64,000 nt of DNA from Microtetraspora sp. NBRC 13810 (GTDB lineage Bacteria; Actinomycetota; Actinomycetes; Streptosporangiales; Streptosporangiaceae). The notes under the pieces were generated by a model. The model was given only the letters and a program-made list of their open reading frames with translations, was not told where the DNA came from and ran no database searches. Both the position numbers and the translations under genes were made by a program. Of this stretch, positions 47,055 to 54,936 are shown in pieces; position 1 is the first letter of the stretch; every line of letters starts with the position of its first letter. The DNA lies in assembly GCF_030268685.1 (NCBI RefSeq), contig NZ_BSRQ01000010.1:227805-291804 (forward strand), read 5' to 3'.

Positions 47055-47889
47055 GGACGACCGCGATGGGGCACTCGGTGTGGTGCAGCAGGGCGTGCCC
47101 GACCGAGCCGAGCACCAGGCCGGGGACCTCGCCGCGGCCGCGCGAGCCGACGACGAGGAGGTCGGCCCCCGCCGACGCCTTGCGCAGGACGTCCACCGGG
47201 TGGCCGCGGTCGGCCTGCTCGATGACGTTCACCCCGGGGTGCCGCTCCCGCCACGGCGCCAGCGCCTCGGTCAGCAGCCGGCGCTCGGCGCCGTCCTGCT
47301 GGACCGCCGGGAACGGGTCCACGCCGGCGCCGGGGGCCAGCGAGTTCCAGGCGTGCACGGCGCGCAGGTCGGCCTTCCTGGCCTCCGCCTCGGCGAAGGC
47401 GAAGCCGACCGCCGCCGCGCTGGCCGCGGAGCCGTCCACGCCGACGACCACCTCGTCCCTGGGCGGGCAGGAGACGCCGCCGACGACCACGGCCGGGCAC
47501 GGCGTACGGCCGGCCACGCCGAGCGCCACCGAGCCGAGGAGCAGCCCGCGGAAGCCGCCGAGCCCGTGGTCGCCGACGACCAGCAGCTCGGCTCCGGCCG
47601 CCGCGTCCACCAGGACCGGGCGCGGGTCGCCGGGCAGCATCACGGTGGTGACCGGGAGGTCCGGGTGGTCCGCGCGGGCCCGGTCCAGGGCCTCGGTCAG
47701 CACCGACACCGCGCACTCGCGCATCCACCGGGCGACCTCCGCGTACGGGCCGCTCGCCGGCTTCTCGTGCGCCCAGCCCGGCAGCGCGTGCACGATGTGC
47801 AGGGCGCGGCGCCGCAGCGCGGCCTCACCGGCCGCCCACGCGACGGCCTCCAGACCGGCACGCGAACCGTCGACGCCCACAACGATCAT
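47050..47889 (-). CDS. Tandem-domain universal stress protein
   Basis: 279-residue protein with two Usp domains. Domain 1 starts IVVGVDGSRAGLEAV and ends VVGDHGLGGFRGLLLGSVALGVAGRTPCPAVVV; domain 2 starts VVVGVDGSAASAAAV and ends VVGSRGRGEVPGLVLGSVGHALLHHTECPIAVV. Both carry the G-2x-G-9x-G-S ATP-binding pattern. In other actinobacteria such proteins are often induced by low oxygen; the upstream TTTGGGTCAT half-site at 47961-47970 is only a weak DevR-like match. Confidence 0.93.
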   Translation of the reverse strand: MIVVGVDGSRAGLEAVAWAAGEAALRRRALHIVHALPGWAHEKPASGPYAEVARWMRECAVSVLTEALDRARADHPDLPVTTVMLPGDPRPVLVDAAAGAELLVVGDHGLGGFRGLLLGSVALGVAGRTPCPAVVVGGVSCPPRDEVVVGVDGSAASAAAVGFAFAEAEARKADLRAVHAWNSLAPGAGVDPFPAVQQDGAERRLLTEALAPWRERHPGVNVIEQADRGHPVDVLRKASAGADLLVVGSRGRGEVPGLVLGSVGHALLHHTECPIAVVP

Positions 47890-48025
47890 GAAATCCTCCC
47901 GCTGCTCCGCCTAGATCGCCCGGGGCCAACGATGACATGTCCCCATCGCGGGCGCGCCCCTTTGGGTCATAGTGGTCACAGGGATTCGCTACGCACCGGT
48001 AGCTTCACCGGTGGCGGTGTCCCGG

Positions 48026-48730
48026 TCAGAAGCACTGGGCGAGCATGGCCGACCGGTCGGCCGTGGTCACCGGAAGATCATACTTGCCCGCCACCTGCGC
48101 GAACCGCACGGAGTAGGCGCAGCGGGCCTCGGGCAGCGGCGGGAGCCAGGCGGCCGGGCCGCCGCCGCGTTTGGGCGTGCCGGGCGAGCGGCCCACGGTG
48201 AGCAGGTTGAGCGGATCGTTGGCGAACCGCAGCCGCTTGGCCGCCGGCCACCCCGAGGCGCCCATCCGCCAGCCGTACGACAGCGGGACCACGCGGTCCA
48301 CCCGGACGCCGGCGGAGCCGCCGCGGCGCCAGGTGACGGTGTCGCCGGTGTAGGGGTCGCCGAGCGTCATGGCGGTCACCACGCACCGGGAGCCGGCCTG
48401 GTAGCGCACGTCGGCGCCGTCCCTGGCGAGGAGGTCGTCACGGGTGTCGCAGCCGTTCCCGGTGAACGGCACGTCCGGCGCGTTGTCGGACCAGGTCTCG
48501 CCGTACCGCGCGGGCTCGTAGCCGGAGACCGCGCCGGGCTGCGCGACGGGCAGGCCCTTGATCAGGTCGAGCGCCTCGGCCCGGTGGGCGTCGGAGGCGA
48601 CCGGCGCCAGGCCGGGCATGGTGCCGTCGGGGTTGTCCAGCGGCACGGCTCCCGCGGCCTTGCCCGCGCCGCCGTCCCGGCTCGCGGGCAGCGACACCGC
48701 GATCGCGCCCGCCACCAGCGCGATGACCAC
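48026..48730 (-). CDS. Exported HNH-family (DUF1524) protein with altered active site
   Basis: 234-residue protein with an N-terminal hydrophobic export segment and the DUF1524/secreted nuclease fold: NGCDTRDDLLARD, VTWRRGGSAGVRVDRVVPLSYGWRMGA, RFANDPLNLLTVG and WLPPLPEARCAYSVRFAQVAGKYDLPVT. In this family the motif reads D-H-V-V; here it is D145-R146-V-V (codon CGC at 48293-48295), so the catalytic His is lost. The later 'N-x-x-K-G-D' region is also changed (TPKRGGG). Four Cys suggest preserved disulfides. The GTG start leaves no basic n-region, so the true start may differ. Confidence 0.75.
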   Translation of the reverse strand: MVIALVAGAIAVSLPASRDGGAGKAAGAVPLDNPDGTMPGLAPVASDAHRAEALDLIKGLPVAQPGAVSGYEPARYGETWSDNAPDVPFTGNGCDTRDDLLARDGADVRYQAGSRCVVTAMTLGDPYTGDTVTWRRGGSAGVRVDRVVPLSYGWRMGASGWPAAKRLRFANDPLNLLTVGRSPGTPKRGGGPAAWLPPLPEARCAYSVRFAQVAGKYDLPVTTADRSAMLAQCF

Positions 48731-49096
48731 TCCACGCGTGCCCAGCGCCGCCTCCCATCCCCCGCGGGCCCCGCCGCGACCACCCCGGTGCGGCGAGTAC
48801 CCGGATTCCCGCCCCCTGACATGCCCACCCCCACGCCTTTCCGAAACACATATATCCGGACGACCGCGAAAACGACTGCCAAGAATGCCGCGATCTCCAC
48901 GCCATTTCCCTCAGAGGAGGAAATTTCGCCATATCCCGGCTGACAAGGACTTATGTCGTCGTGAAGGCCGGTCAACAGCAGGCATCTCATTGACAGGCGT
49001 CATTCATCTGCCTACATTCGGGGCGATCGGTGTCCGGGTGTGGAGGCCATCGCCGTGCCGGAGGCCGTGCCACGAAAGGACCTCCAGGGGGTACAC
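48731..49096. other. Gap with livK promoter; AT-rich centre
   Basis: No gene is seen in this 366-nt divergent region. Its middle (48830-48960) is clearly poorer in GC than its surroundings. The promoter for the liv operon lies at its right end. Confidence 0.5.
48990..49018 (+). promoter_or_regulatory. Promoter of the liv-type operon
   Basis: TTGACA (48990-48995), a 17-nt spacer and TACATT (49013-49018), matching a sigma70/HrdB promoter very well. Transcription should start near 49025, giving a leader of about 70 nt to the GTG start. Confidence 0.75.
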
Positions 49097-50287
49097 GTGC
49101 GCAGACTCCTTCCCGCCCTCGCCTGCCTCGCCCTGGTGGCCGCCTGCGGGTCCGGCGGCGGCTCCGGCGGCGGATCGGCGGGCGACGACCCGATCAGGAT
49201 CGGCCTCATCGTCTCGCTGACCGGCAACTACACCCCGCTCGGCAGCGAGGACAAGAAGGCCGTCGAGCTGGCCGTGGAGCAGGTCAACGCCCAGGGCGGG
49301 CTGCTCGGGCGGCGGGTCGAGCTGGTCCAGCGCGACGACAAGACGGCACCCGACCAGGGCGTCGTCGCGTTCAACCAGATCAAGGACGACATCGACGCGC
49401 TCATCGGCCCGGTCTTCTCCAACTCCGCGCTGGCCATCGAGCCGCTGGCCGAACGCGAGAAGCTGCCCTACCTGTCCCTCGCGCCCGTGCAGGAGCAGGT
49501 GGAGCCGATCCGGCCGCACGTCTTCGTCGTCCCCGCGCTGTCCAGCATGTACGCCGAGCGCTACCTCCAGTACATGCGGGCCGAGGGCATCACCCGGATC
49601 GCCGTCGCGTACGACTCCAAGAGCGCCTACTCCGTCTCCGGGCACGAGTGGACGGTCCGGCTGGCCCCCAGGTACGGCGTGCGGATCGTCGTCGACGAGC
49701 CCTACGAGACCACCACGGCCGACTTCAGCCCGCTCTTCACCCACGTCGCCGGCTCCGACGCCGAGGCGCTGGTCTTCTGGGGCTCGGGCGCGCCCGGCGT
49801 CACGGCCGGCAAGCAGTACGCCGCCGCCGGGCTCGACGTGCCGCTGTTCCTGACCGGCTCCCAGGCGAGCAGCCTGTGGCTGGAGCCGATGGGCGCGGCG
49901 GCCGAGGGGATGACCGTGCAGAGCGCGATCGGCGTGGTGGGCGACCACCTCCCCGCCGGGCGGCAGAAGGACGTCATCGACCAGATGGCCGGGCCGTTCG
50001 AGCAGCGGCACGGCTACCCGCCGCCGCAGTTCGCCCAGGACGGGTACAGCGCGAGCCTGCTGCTGTTCGAGGCGATCAGGAAGGCCGGCGGCACCGACTC
50101 CGCCAAGGTGCGGCAGGCGCTGGAGACCATGGACCTGGTCACCCCGAACGGCCGGTTCCGCTACTCCGCCACCGACCACTCCGGGCTGAGCCCCGACTTC
50201 ATCTCCGTCAACACCGTCGAGAACGGGAAGTTCGTGCCGACCGAGTGGGCCATGGAGCAGCTGGCCAAGACCGTCTCCGCCGGTTAG
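49097..50287 (+). CDS. Branched-chain amino acid-type ABC substrate-binding lipoprotein
   Basis: 396-residue LivK-like (Peripla_BP_6) lipoprotein: signal MRRLLPALACLALVAAC with lipobox LVAAC, Gly/Ser linker, then PIRIGLIVSLTGNYTPLGSEDKKAVELAVEQVNAQGGLLGRRVEL. GTG at 49097 follows AGGGGG and puts the signal at the N-terminus; the GTG/ATG further upstream at 49040 adds a non-signal segment. First gene of a five-gene operon. The ligand may be an amino acid, amide, urea or aromatic compound. Confidence 0.87.
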   Translation: MRRLLPALACLALVAACGSGGGSGGGSAGDDPIRIGLIVSLTGNYTPLGSEDKKAVELAVEQVNAQGGLLGRRVELVQRDDKTAPDQGVVAFNQIKDDIDALIGPVFSNSALAIEPLAEREKLPYLSLAPVQEQVEPIRPHVFVVPALSSMYAERYLQYMRAEGITRIAVAYDSKSAYSVSGHEWTVRLAPRYGVRIVVDEPYETTTADFSPLFTHVAGSDAEALVFWGSGAPGVTAGKQYAAAGLDVPLFLTGSQASSLWLEPMGAAAEGMTVQSAIGVVGDHLPAGRQKDVIDQMAGPFEQRHGYPPPQFAQDGYSASLLLFEAIRKAGGTDSAKVRQALETMDLVTPNGRFRYSATDHSGLSPDFISVNTVENGKFVPTEWAMEQLAKTVSAG

Positions 50288-51043
50288 ATGCTCCGGATCG
50301 ACGGGGTCTCCCGGTCCTTCGGCGGCGTCTACGCCGTGCGCGACGTCAGCCTCGGCGTCGCCGAGGGCGAGGCGCACGGCGTCATCGGCCCCAACGGGGC
50401 GGGCAAGTCCACGCTGTTCAACCTGATCACCGGCCATCTCGCGGCCGAGCGGGGGACGATCTCCTTCGACGGCGTCCGGGTGGACCGGATGCCGCCGCAC
50501 CGCAGGGCCGCGCTGGGCGTCTCCATCGTCTTCCAGGGCGCCCGGGTCTTCCACGGCATGACGGTCCGGGAGAACGTCATGGTCGGGGCGCACAGCCGTA
50601 CCCGGGCCGGTTTCGCCGCCGCGGCGCTGCGGCTGCCCCGGCACCGGCGCGAGGAGCGCGAGATCGCCGAGCGCGCGGACCGCGAGCTGGCCCGGGTGGG
50701 CCTCACGGAGTGGGCCGGCCACCCCGCCGGCTCGCTGCCCTTCGGCCGGCAGCGGGCGATGCAGCTCGCCCGCGCCCTGTGCGCAGGGCCGCGGCTGCTG
50801 CTGCTCGACGAGCCGGCCTCCGGGCTGCGCGCCGGCGAGCGGGAGGCGCTGGCCGTGCTCGTCGAGGAGCTGCGCGCCACCGGGTTGACGATCATGCTGA
50901 TCGAGCACGACGTCGCGTTCGTGGCCCGGCTGGTGGACCGGGTGACCGTGCTCGACCTCGGCCGGATCATCGCCCAGGGGACACCGGAGCGGATCCGCTC
51001 GGAGCCCGCCGTGGTCTCCGCCTACCTCGGGGAGAGCACGTGA
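50288..51043 (+). CDS. livG: Branched-chain amino acid-type ABC ATPase, LivG
   Basis: 251-residue ATPase with Walker A GPNGAGKST, VFQGARVFHGMTVRENV, signature variant LPFGRQRAMQLARAL in place of LSGGQ, Walker B LLLLDEPASGL and switch His IEHD. LivG family by length and by the long insert after the Q-loop. Begins directly after the stop of the binding-protein gene. Confidence 0.9.
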   Translation: MLRIDGVSRSFGGVYAVRDVSLGVAEGEAHGVIGPNGAGKSTLFNLITGHLAAERGTISFDGVRVDRMPPHRRAALGVSIVFQGARVFHGMTVRENVMVGAHSRTRAGFAAAALRLPRHRREEREIAERADRELARVGLTEWAGHPAGSLPFGRQRAMQLARALCAGPRLLLLDEPASGLRAGEREALAVLVEELRATGLTIMLIEHDVAFVARLVDRVTVLDLGRIIAQGTPERIRSEPAVVSAYLGEST

Positions 51044-51714
51044 TCGAGACCAGGGATTTGGTGGTGCGGCACGGCTCGGCGACGGCGCTGGACCAGGTCT
51101 CGCTGTCCGTACGGCGCGGCGAGATGGTCGCCCTGCTCGGCCCGAACGGCGCGGGCAAGTCCACGCTGGCCGACACGCTGTCCGGCATCCTGTCCCCCGC
51201 GGCCGGCACGGTGCGGATCGGCGGCAGGCTCGCGCACGTGCCCGAGGGCCGCCAGCTCTTTCCCGACCTCACCGTGCAGGACAACCTGCTGCTGGGTGGC
51301 TGGCGCTCGGGCGAGCGGGACACCGCCTTCGTCTACGAGCTGTTCCCGGCCCTCGCGCAGGCGCGCCGCCGCCGCGCGGGCGTCCTGTCCGGCGGGCAGC
51401 AGCAGATGGTCGCGGTCGGCAGGGCGCTGATGTCCCGCCCCGACGCGCTCGTGGTGGACGAGCTGTCGCTCGGTCTCGCCCCCAACGTGACCCGCGACCT
51501 CGCCGGGCACATCGTCCGGCTCAACGCCGAGCGCGGCCTCACGGTGCTGCTCATCGAGCAGAACGCCCGGCTCGCGTTCGGCATGTGCGAACGCGCCTAC
51601 GTGCTGGAGGCGGGCAGGGTGGTGGCGCAGGGACCGTGCGCCGAGCTGGCCGGGGATCCGCGGGTGGTCCGCGCCTACCTCGGCGGCGCGATCGGCGGCG
51701 GGACCCGGTCGTGA
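51040..51714 (+). CDS. livF: Branched-chain amino acid-type ABC ATPase, LivF
   Basis: 224-residue ATPase: Walker A GPNGAGKST, HVPEGRQLFPDLTVQDNLLLGG (typical LivF), signature LSGGQQQMVAVGRAL, Walker B ALVVDELSLGL. The usual Glu-Pro of DEPSLGL is DELSLGL here, a mild substitution that keeps the catalytic Glu. GTG start overlaps the livG stop (GTGA). Confidence 0.9.
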   Translation: MIETRDLVVRHGSATALDQVSLSVRRGEMVALLGPNGAGKSTLADTLSGILSPAAGTVRIGGRLAHVPEGRQLFPDLTVQDNLLLGGWRSGERDTAFVYELFPALAQARRRRAGVLSGGQQQMVAVGRALMSRPDALVVDELSLGLAPNVTRDLAGHIVRLNAERGLTVLLIEQNARLAFGMCERAYVLEAGRVVAQGPCAELAGDPRVVRAYLGGAIGGGTRS

Positions 51715-52574
51715 GCGAGTTCCTCACCTACCTCGTCAACGGCCTGGCGGTCGGCTGCGGCATCGCGCTGATCGCGAGCGGGCTGGTCGCGATCCACCGG
51801 GTGACCGGGGTGGTCAACTTCGCCCAGGGCACGTTCGCGGTGATCGCTGGGCTGAGCGCGTCGTGGCTGCTCGGCGCGGGACTGCCGCACGGGGCGGCGG
51901 AGCTCGCCGCGGTGCTGATCGCGGCGGCGGCCGGGCTGCTGACCGGCCTGGTGGCGATCGGCCGGCGCGGCACCGCCCCGCAGTCCTCCCTCATCATCAC
52001 CCTCGGCGTGGCCGTGCTCGCCTACGCGGTCGAGATCGTCGCCTGGGGCGACCAGCCCCGGTCCTTCCCCGGGCTGCCCGGGTCGGTGACGCTGCCGGGC
52101 GGCGCGGAGATCCAGCGCCACCACCTGCTGGTGGTGGCCGCCACCGCCGCGACGTTCGTGCTGCTGACGCTGTTCTTCGAGCGCACCTATCCGGGCAAGG
52201 CGCTGAGCGCGTGCGCCTCCAACCCGTACGCGGCCCGGGTGATCGGCATCGACGTCACCCGGATGGGCCTGCTGGCCTTCCTGCTCGGCGGGCTGCTCGG
52301 CGGCCTGGCCGGCGTGCTCGTGACGCCGCTGCGGCCGATCTCCTTCGACACCGACGTGCTGCTCATGGTGAACGGCTTCGCCGCCGCGGTCTTCGGCGCG
52401 CTGCGGCGCCCCGGTCTCGCGCTGGCCGGCGCGCTGCTGCTCGGCGTCGCGGAGACGCTGGCCGCGGGGTACGGGTACGCCGCCTACCAGACCGAGATCG
52501 CGCTGGGATTCATGCTGGTCGTCATGGTCGTCCAGGCGAGCCGCCGGGCGACGATCCACGAGGAGGCCGTGTGA
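51711..52574 (+). CDS. livH: Branched-chain amino acid-type ABC permease, LivH
   Basis: 287-residue permease with about eight membrane helices, starting at GTG overlapping the livF stop (GTGA). Typical segments: VNGLAVGCGIALIASGLVAIHRVTGVVNFAQGTFAVIAG, FERTYPGKALSACASNPYAARVIGIDV and FGALRRPGLALAGALLLGVAETLAAGY. Confidence 0.9.
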   Translation: MSEFLTYLVNGLAVGCGIALIASGLVAIHRVTGVVNFAQGTFAVIAGLSASWLLGAGLPHGAAELAAVLIAAAAGLLTGLVAIGRRGTAPQSSLIITLGVAVLAYAVEIVAWGDQPRSFPGLPGSVTLPGGAEIQRHHLLVVAATAATFVLLTLFFERTYPGKALSACASNPYAARVIGIDVTRMGLLAFLLGGLLGGLAGVLVTPLRPISFDTDVLLMVNGFAAAVFGALRRPGLALAGALLLGVAETLAAGYGYAAYQTEIALGFMLVVMVVQASRRATIHEEAV

Positions 52575-53572
52575 AGCGCGCCCTGCCCGGCGTCCTCGCC
52601 GGAGCCGTCACCCTGGCGCTGCCCGCCTTCCTCGACGACAGCGCGCTGGCCGTCTACATCTTCCTCGGCCTGGCGGCCATGGTCACGGTGGGCGTCTCGC
52701 TGCTGATGGGCTACGCCGGGCAGGTCTCGCTCGGCCAGGGCGCGTTCTACGCGGTCGGGGCCTACACCGCCGGGCTCCTCACCGTCCAGGGCGGCCCGCC
52801 GCTCGCCGGGCTGCTCGCCGCGCCGGTCGCCGCGGCGGCGTTCGCGCTGGTCGTCGGGGTGCCGCTGCTCCGGCTCCGCGGTCACCATCTGGCCTTCGCC
52901 ACCCTGGCCACGCAGCTCATCCTGCTGTCCCTGGCCGGGCAGCTGGAGTTCACCGGCGGGGACATCGGGCTCCAGGGGATCCCGCAGTTCTCCGCCGGCT
53001 CCTTCGAGGTGGGCGGCGCGGCGGGCTACGCGTACCTGACCTGGGCGGGGCTCGCGCTGGTGATGCTGGTGACCCGCAACGTCATCGCCTCCCGGGCCGG
53101 CCGCGGGCTGCGCGCGCTGGCCACCAGCGAGACGGCCGCCGCGTCCAGCGGGGTCCCGGTGGGGCGCTACAAGCTGGCGGTGTTCTCCCTGTCGGCCGCC
53201 TTCGCCGGGCTCGCCGGGGGGATCTACGCGTTCTACGTCGGCTATGTGGCGCCCGGGTCGTTCCCGGTGCTGCTGTCCGTCGAGTACATCGTCATGGCGG
53301 TCGTCGGCGGTCTCGGCACCGTGTGGGGCGCGGTGGCCGGCGCGGCGGTGATCACGCTGCTCGTCCAGGTGCTCAACGTGGTGGGGACGCTGCCCGGCAT
53401 GCCGTCCTACGCGCCGGGCGTGCTGTCCTACGCGGTCTACGCGCTGGTGCTCATCGTGGTCGTGCTGTTCCTGCCGCGCGGGCTGGTGCCGTCGGTCGCC
53501 GGCCGCCTGCCCGCGCGCCGTGGCCGCTCGCGCCCCCGAGCGGCCCGCCCTGACCCGGACCTCAGGACATGA
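52571..53572 (+). CDS. livM: Branched-chain amino acid-type ABC permease, LivM
   Basis: 333-residue permease. SLLMGYAGQVSLGQGAFYAVGAY is the family hallmark, with RAGRGLRALATSETAAASSGVPVGRYKLAVFSLSAAFAGLAGGIYA and EYIVMAVVGGLGTVWGAVAGA after it. GTG overlaps the livH stop (GTGA). The last about 25 residues are basic/Pro-rich, and the 3' end overlaps the convergent EF-hand gene by 11 nt. Confidence 0.9.
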   Translation: MKRALPGVLAGAVTLALPAFLDDSALAVYIFLGLAAMVTVGVSLLMGYAGQVSLGQGAFYAVGAYTAGLLTVQGGPPLAGLLAAPVAAAAFALVVGVPLLRLRGHHLAFATLATQLILLSLAGQLEFTGGDIGLQGIPQFSAGSFEVGGAAGYAYLTWAGLALVMLVTRNVIASRAGRGLRALATSETAAASSGVPVGRYKLAVFSLSAAFAGLAGGIYAFYVGYVAPGSFPVLLSVEYIVMAVVGGLGTVWGAVAGAAVITLLVQVLNVVGTLPGMPSYAPGVLSYAVYALVLIVVVLFLPRGLVPSVAGRLPARRGRSRPRAARPDPDLRT

Positions 53573-53574
53573 GG
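53560..53574. terminator. Short hairpin in the livM/EF-hand overlap
   Basis: CCTCA (53560-53564), loop GGACA, TGAGG (53570-53574). The two stop codons of the overlapping convergent genes lie in opposite arms. Confidence 0.35.
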
Positions 53575-53774
53575 CGCAGGAACTCCTCCAGGGAGAAGCG
53601 CCCGTCCCCGTCGGCGTCGCCGTCCCGGCTCAGCGCGCCGAGCGCCTCGGCGGGCAGCCCGGGGAAGTGCTCCCGGAACTCCCGCTCGGTGATGTAGCCG
53701 TCGCCGTCCGCGTCGATGGCGGCGAAGTCGCCCCTGAGCCGCGCCAGCCGTTCCCCCACGAGTTCTTCGGACAA
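53562..53774 (-). CDS. Small EF-hand calcium-binding protein
   Basis: 70-residue protein with two canonical EF loops, DADGDGYITEREF and DADGDGRFSLEEF. TTG at 53774 is preferred because AAAGGTG lies about 5 nt upstream and the protein then begins MSEELVGERL; TTG at 53798 would add eight residues. No signal peptide; a cytosolic calcium buffer or sensor, as found in many actinomycetes. Confidence 0.85.
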   Translation of the reverse strand: MSEELVGERLARLRGDFAAIDADGDGYITEREFREHFPGLPAEALGALSRDGDADGDGRFSLEEFLRLMS

Positions 53775-53871
53775 GGTGTCACCTTTCGATCCCGGCAAAC
53801 CGCCGCCGACAACGGTAACCCAGACACGCCTCGCCGTTCGACCGCCGGCCGGCCCGGCATATGCCGCGGGC

Positions 53872-54756
53872 TCAGCGCACGCCCAGGACCGGGGCCAGCT
53901 CGGCGAGCTGGGTGACGGCGCCTCCGAGGTCCGTGGGCAGCGGCTGGACGGCGACGTGGTCGGCTCCGGCGTCGAAGTGCTCGCGGACCCGGGCGGCCAC
54001 CTTGTCCGCGTCGCCCCAGGCGACGATCGCGTCCACCAGGCGGTCGCTGCCGCCGTCCGCGAGGTCGTCGTCGCCGAAGCCGAGGTGGCGCAGGTTGTTG
54101 AGGTAGTTGGGCAGGGTGAGGTAGAGGCTCATGTGCTCGCGGGCGATCTGCCGGGCCTTCGCCGGGTCGGTCTCCAGCAGGACGGCCTGCTCCGGCGCGA
54201 GCGTCGGGCCGGCGCCGAGGATCTTCCGGGCCAGCGCGGTGTGCTCCGGCGGCACGAAGTAGGGGTGCGCGCCGTCGGCCTTGTCCCTGGAGAGCTCCAG
54301 CATCCGGGGTCGCAGCGCCGCGAGCAGGGTGGGCACGGGCGGGTCGGCCGTCATCGCCAGGCTCGGCCGGGCGGCGGCCATCGCGTCCAGGTAGGCGTCC
54401 ATCGCGGCGAGCGGGCGCCCGTATTCGTGACCGCGCACGTTGACCAGCGGCGCGTGGCTCACGCCGATGCCGAGCGCGAACCTGCCCGGATACGCCTCGC
54501 CGAGCGCCGCCGCCCCGGCCGCCGTCGCGGTGGCGTCCCGCGCCCAGATGCTGGCGATCCCGCTGCCCACGGCGATCCTGTCCGTGGCGGCGAGCAGGAT
54601 CGCGGCCGTGGTGAACGCCTCCCTGCTGCCGAACGACTCGCCGAACCAGAGCGCCTGGTAACCGAGCCCTTCGATCTCCGCCGCGGCCTGCCGTACAGCC
54701 TGCACCGGGGCGCGCCCGAACAGGGGGTGCCAGACTCCGATCCTGCCGATGCTCAT
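53872..54756 (-). CDS. LLM-class (F420-type) oxidoreductase
   Basis: 294-residue TIM-barrel luciferase-like monooxygenase: LGYQALWFGESFGSREAFTTAAILLAATDRIAVGSGIASIWARDATATAAGAAALGEAYPGRFALGIGVSHAP is typical of F420-dependent members in actinomycetes. GGAGG is 5 nt before ATG 54756. The frame upstream is open only because of the tandem repeat. Substrate unknown. Confidence 0.9.
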   Translation of the reverse strand: MSIGRIGVWHPLFGRAPVQAVRQAAAEIEGLGYQALWFGESFGSREAFTTAAILLAATDRIAVGSGIASIWARDATATAAGAAALGEAYPGRFALGIGVSHAPLVNVRGHEYGRPLAAMDAYLDAMAAARPSLAMTADPPVPTLLAALRPRMLELSRDKADGAHPYFVPPEHTALARKILGAGPTLAPEQAVLLETDPAKARQIAREHMSLYLTLPNYLNNLRHLGFGDDDLADGGSDRLVDAIVAWGDADKVAARVREHFDAGADHVAVQPLPTDLGGAVTQLAELAPVLGVR

Positions 54757-54775
54757 CGGATCCTCCGATCCATGA

Positions 54776-54845
54776 TTGCGACACTGGGATCGCGACACTG
54801 GGATCGCGACACTGGGATCGCGACACTGGGATCGCGACACTGGCG
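54776..54845. repeat. 14-bp tandem repeat upstream of the LLM gene
   Basis: About five copies of GCGACACTGGGATC, with ACACTG at 54781, 54795, 54809, 54823 and 54837. They lie 20-90 nt before the LLM oxidoreductase start on the minus strand. Three periods make 42 bp, four helical turns, so sites would rotate around the helix. Confidence 0.85.
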
Positions 54846-54936
54846 ATCAAGAATCACTCTATCCCCGGTCACCGCCGGTAGCCGGGAGAATGCCCCCTTG
54901 GGAGTACCGCGCCCCGGCGGCGGGCCCCGTCCGCGG

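Noticed and set aside
47961..47980. DevR/DosR box upstream of the universal stress protein gene
   Set aside because: Only one half (TTTGGGTCAT) matches; the second half does not fit the palindrome.
54776..54845. Possible CRISPR or attachment site
   Set aside because: A 14-bp uninterrupted tandem repeat; no integrase or tRNA gene nearby.
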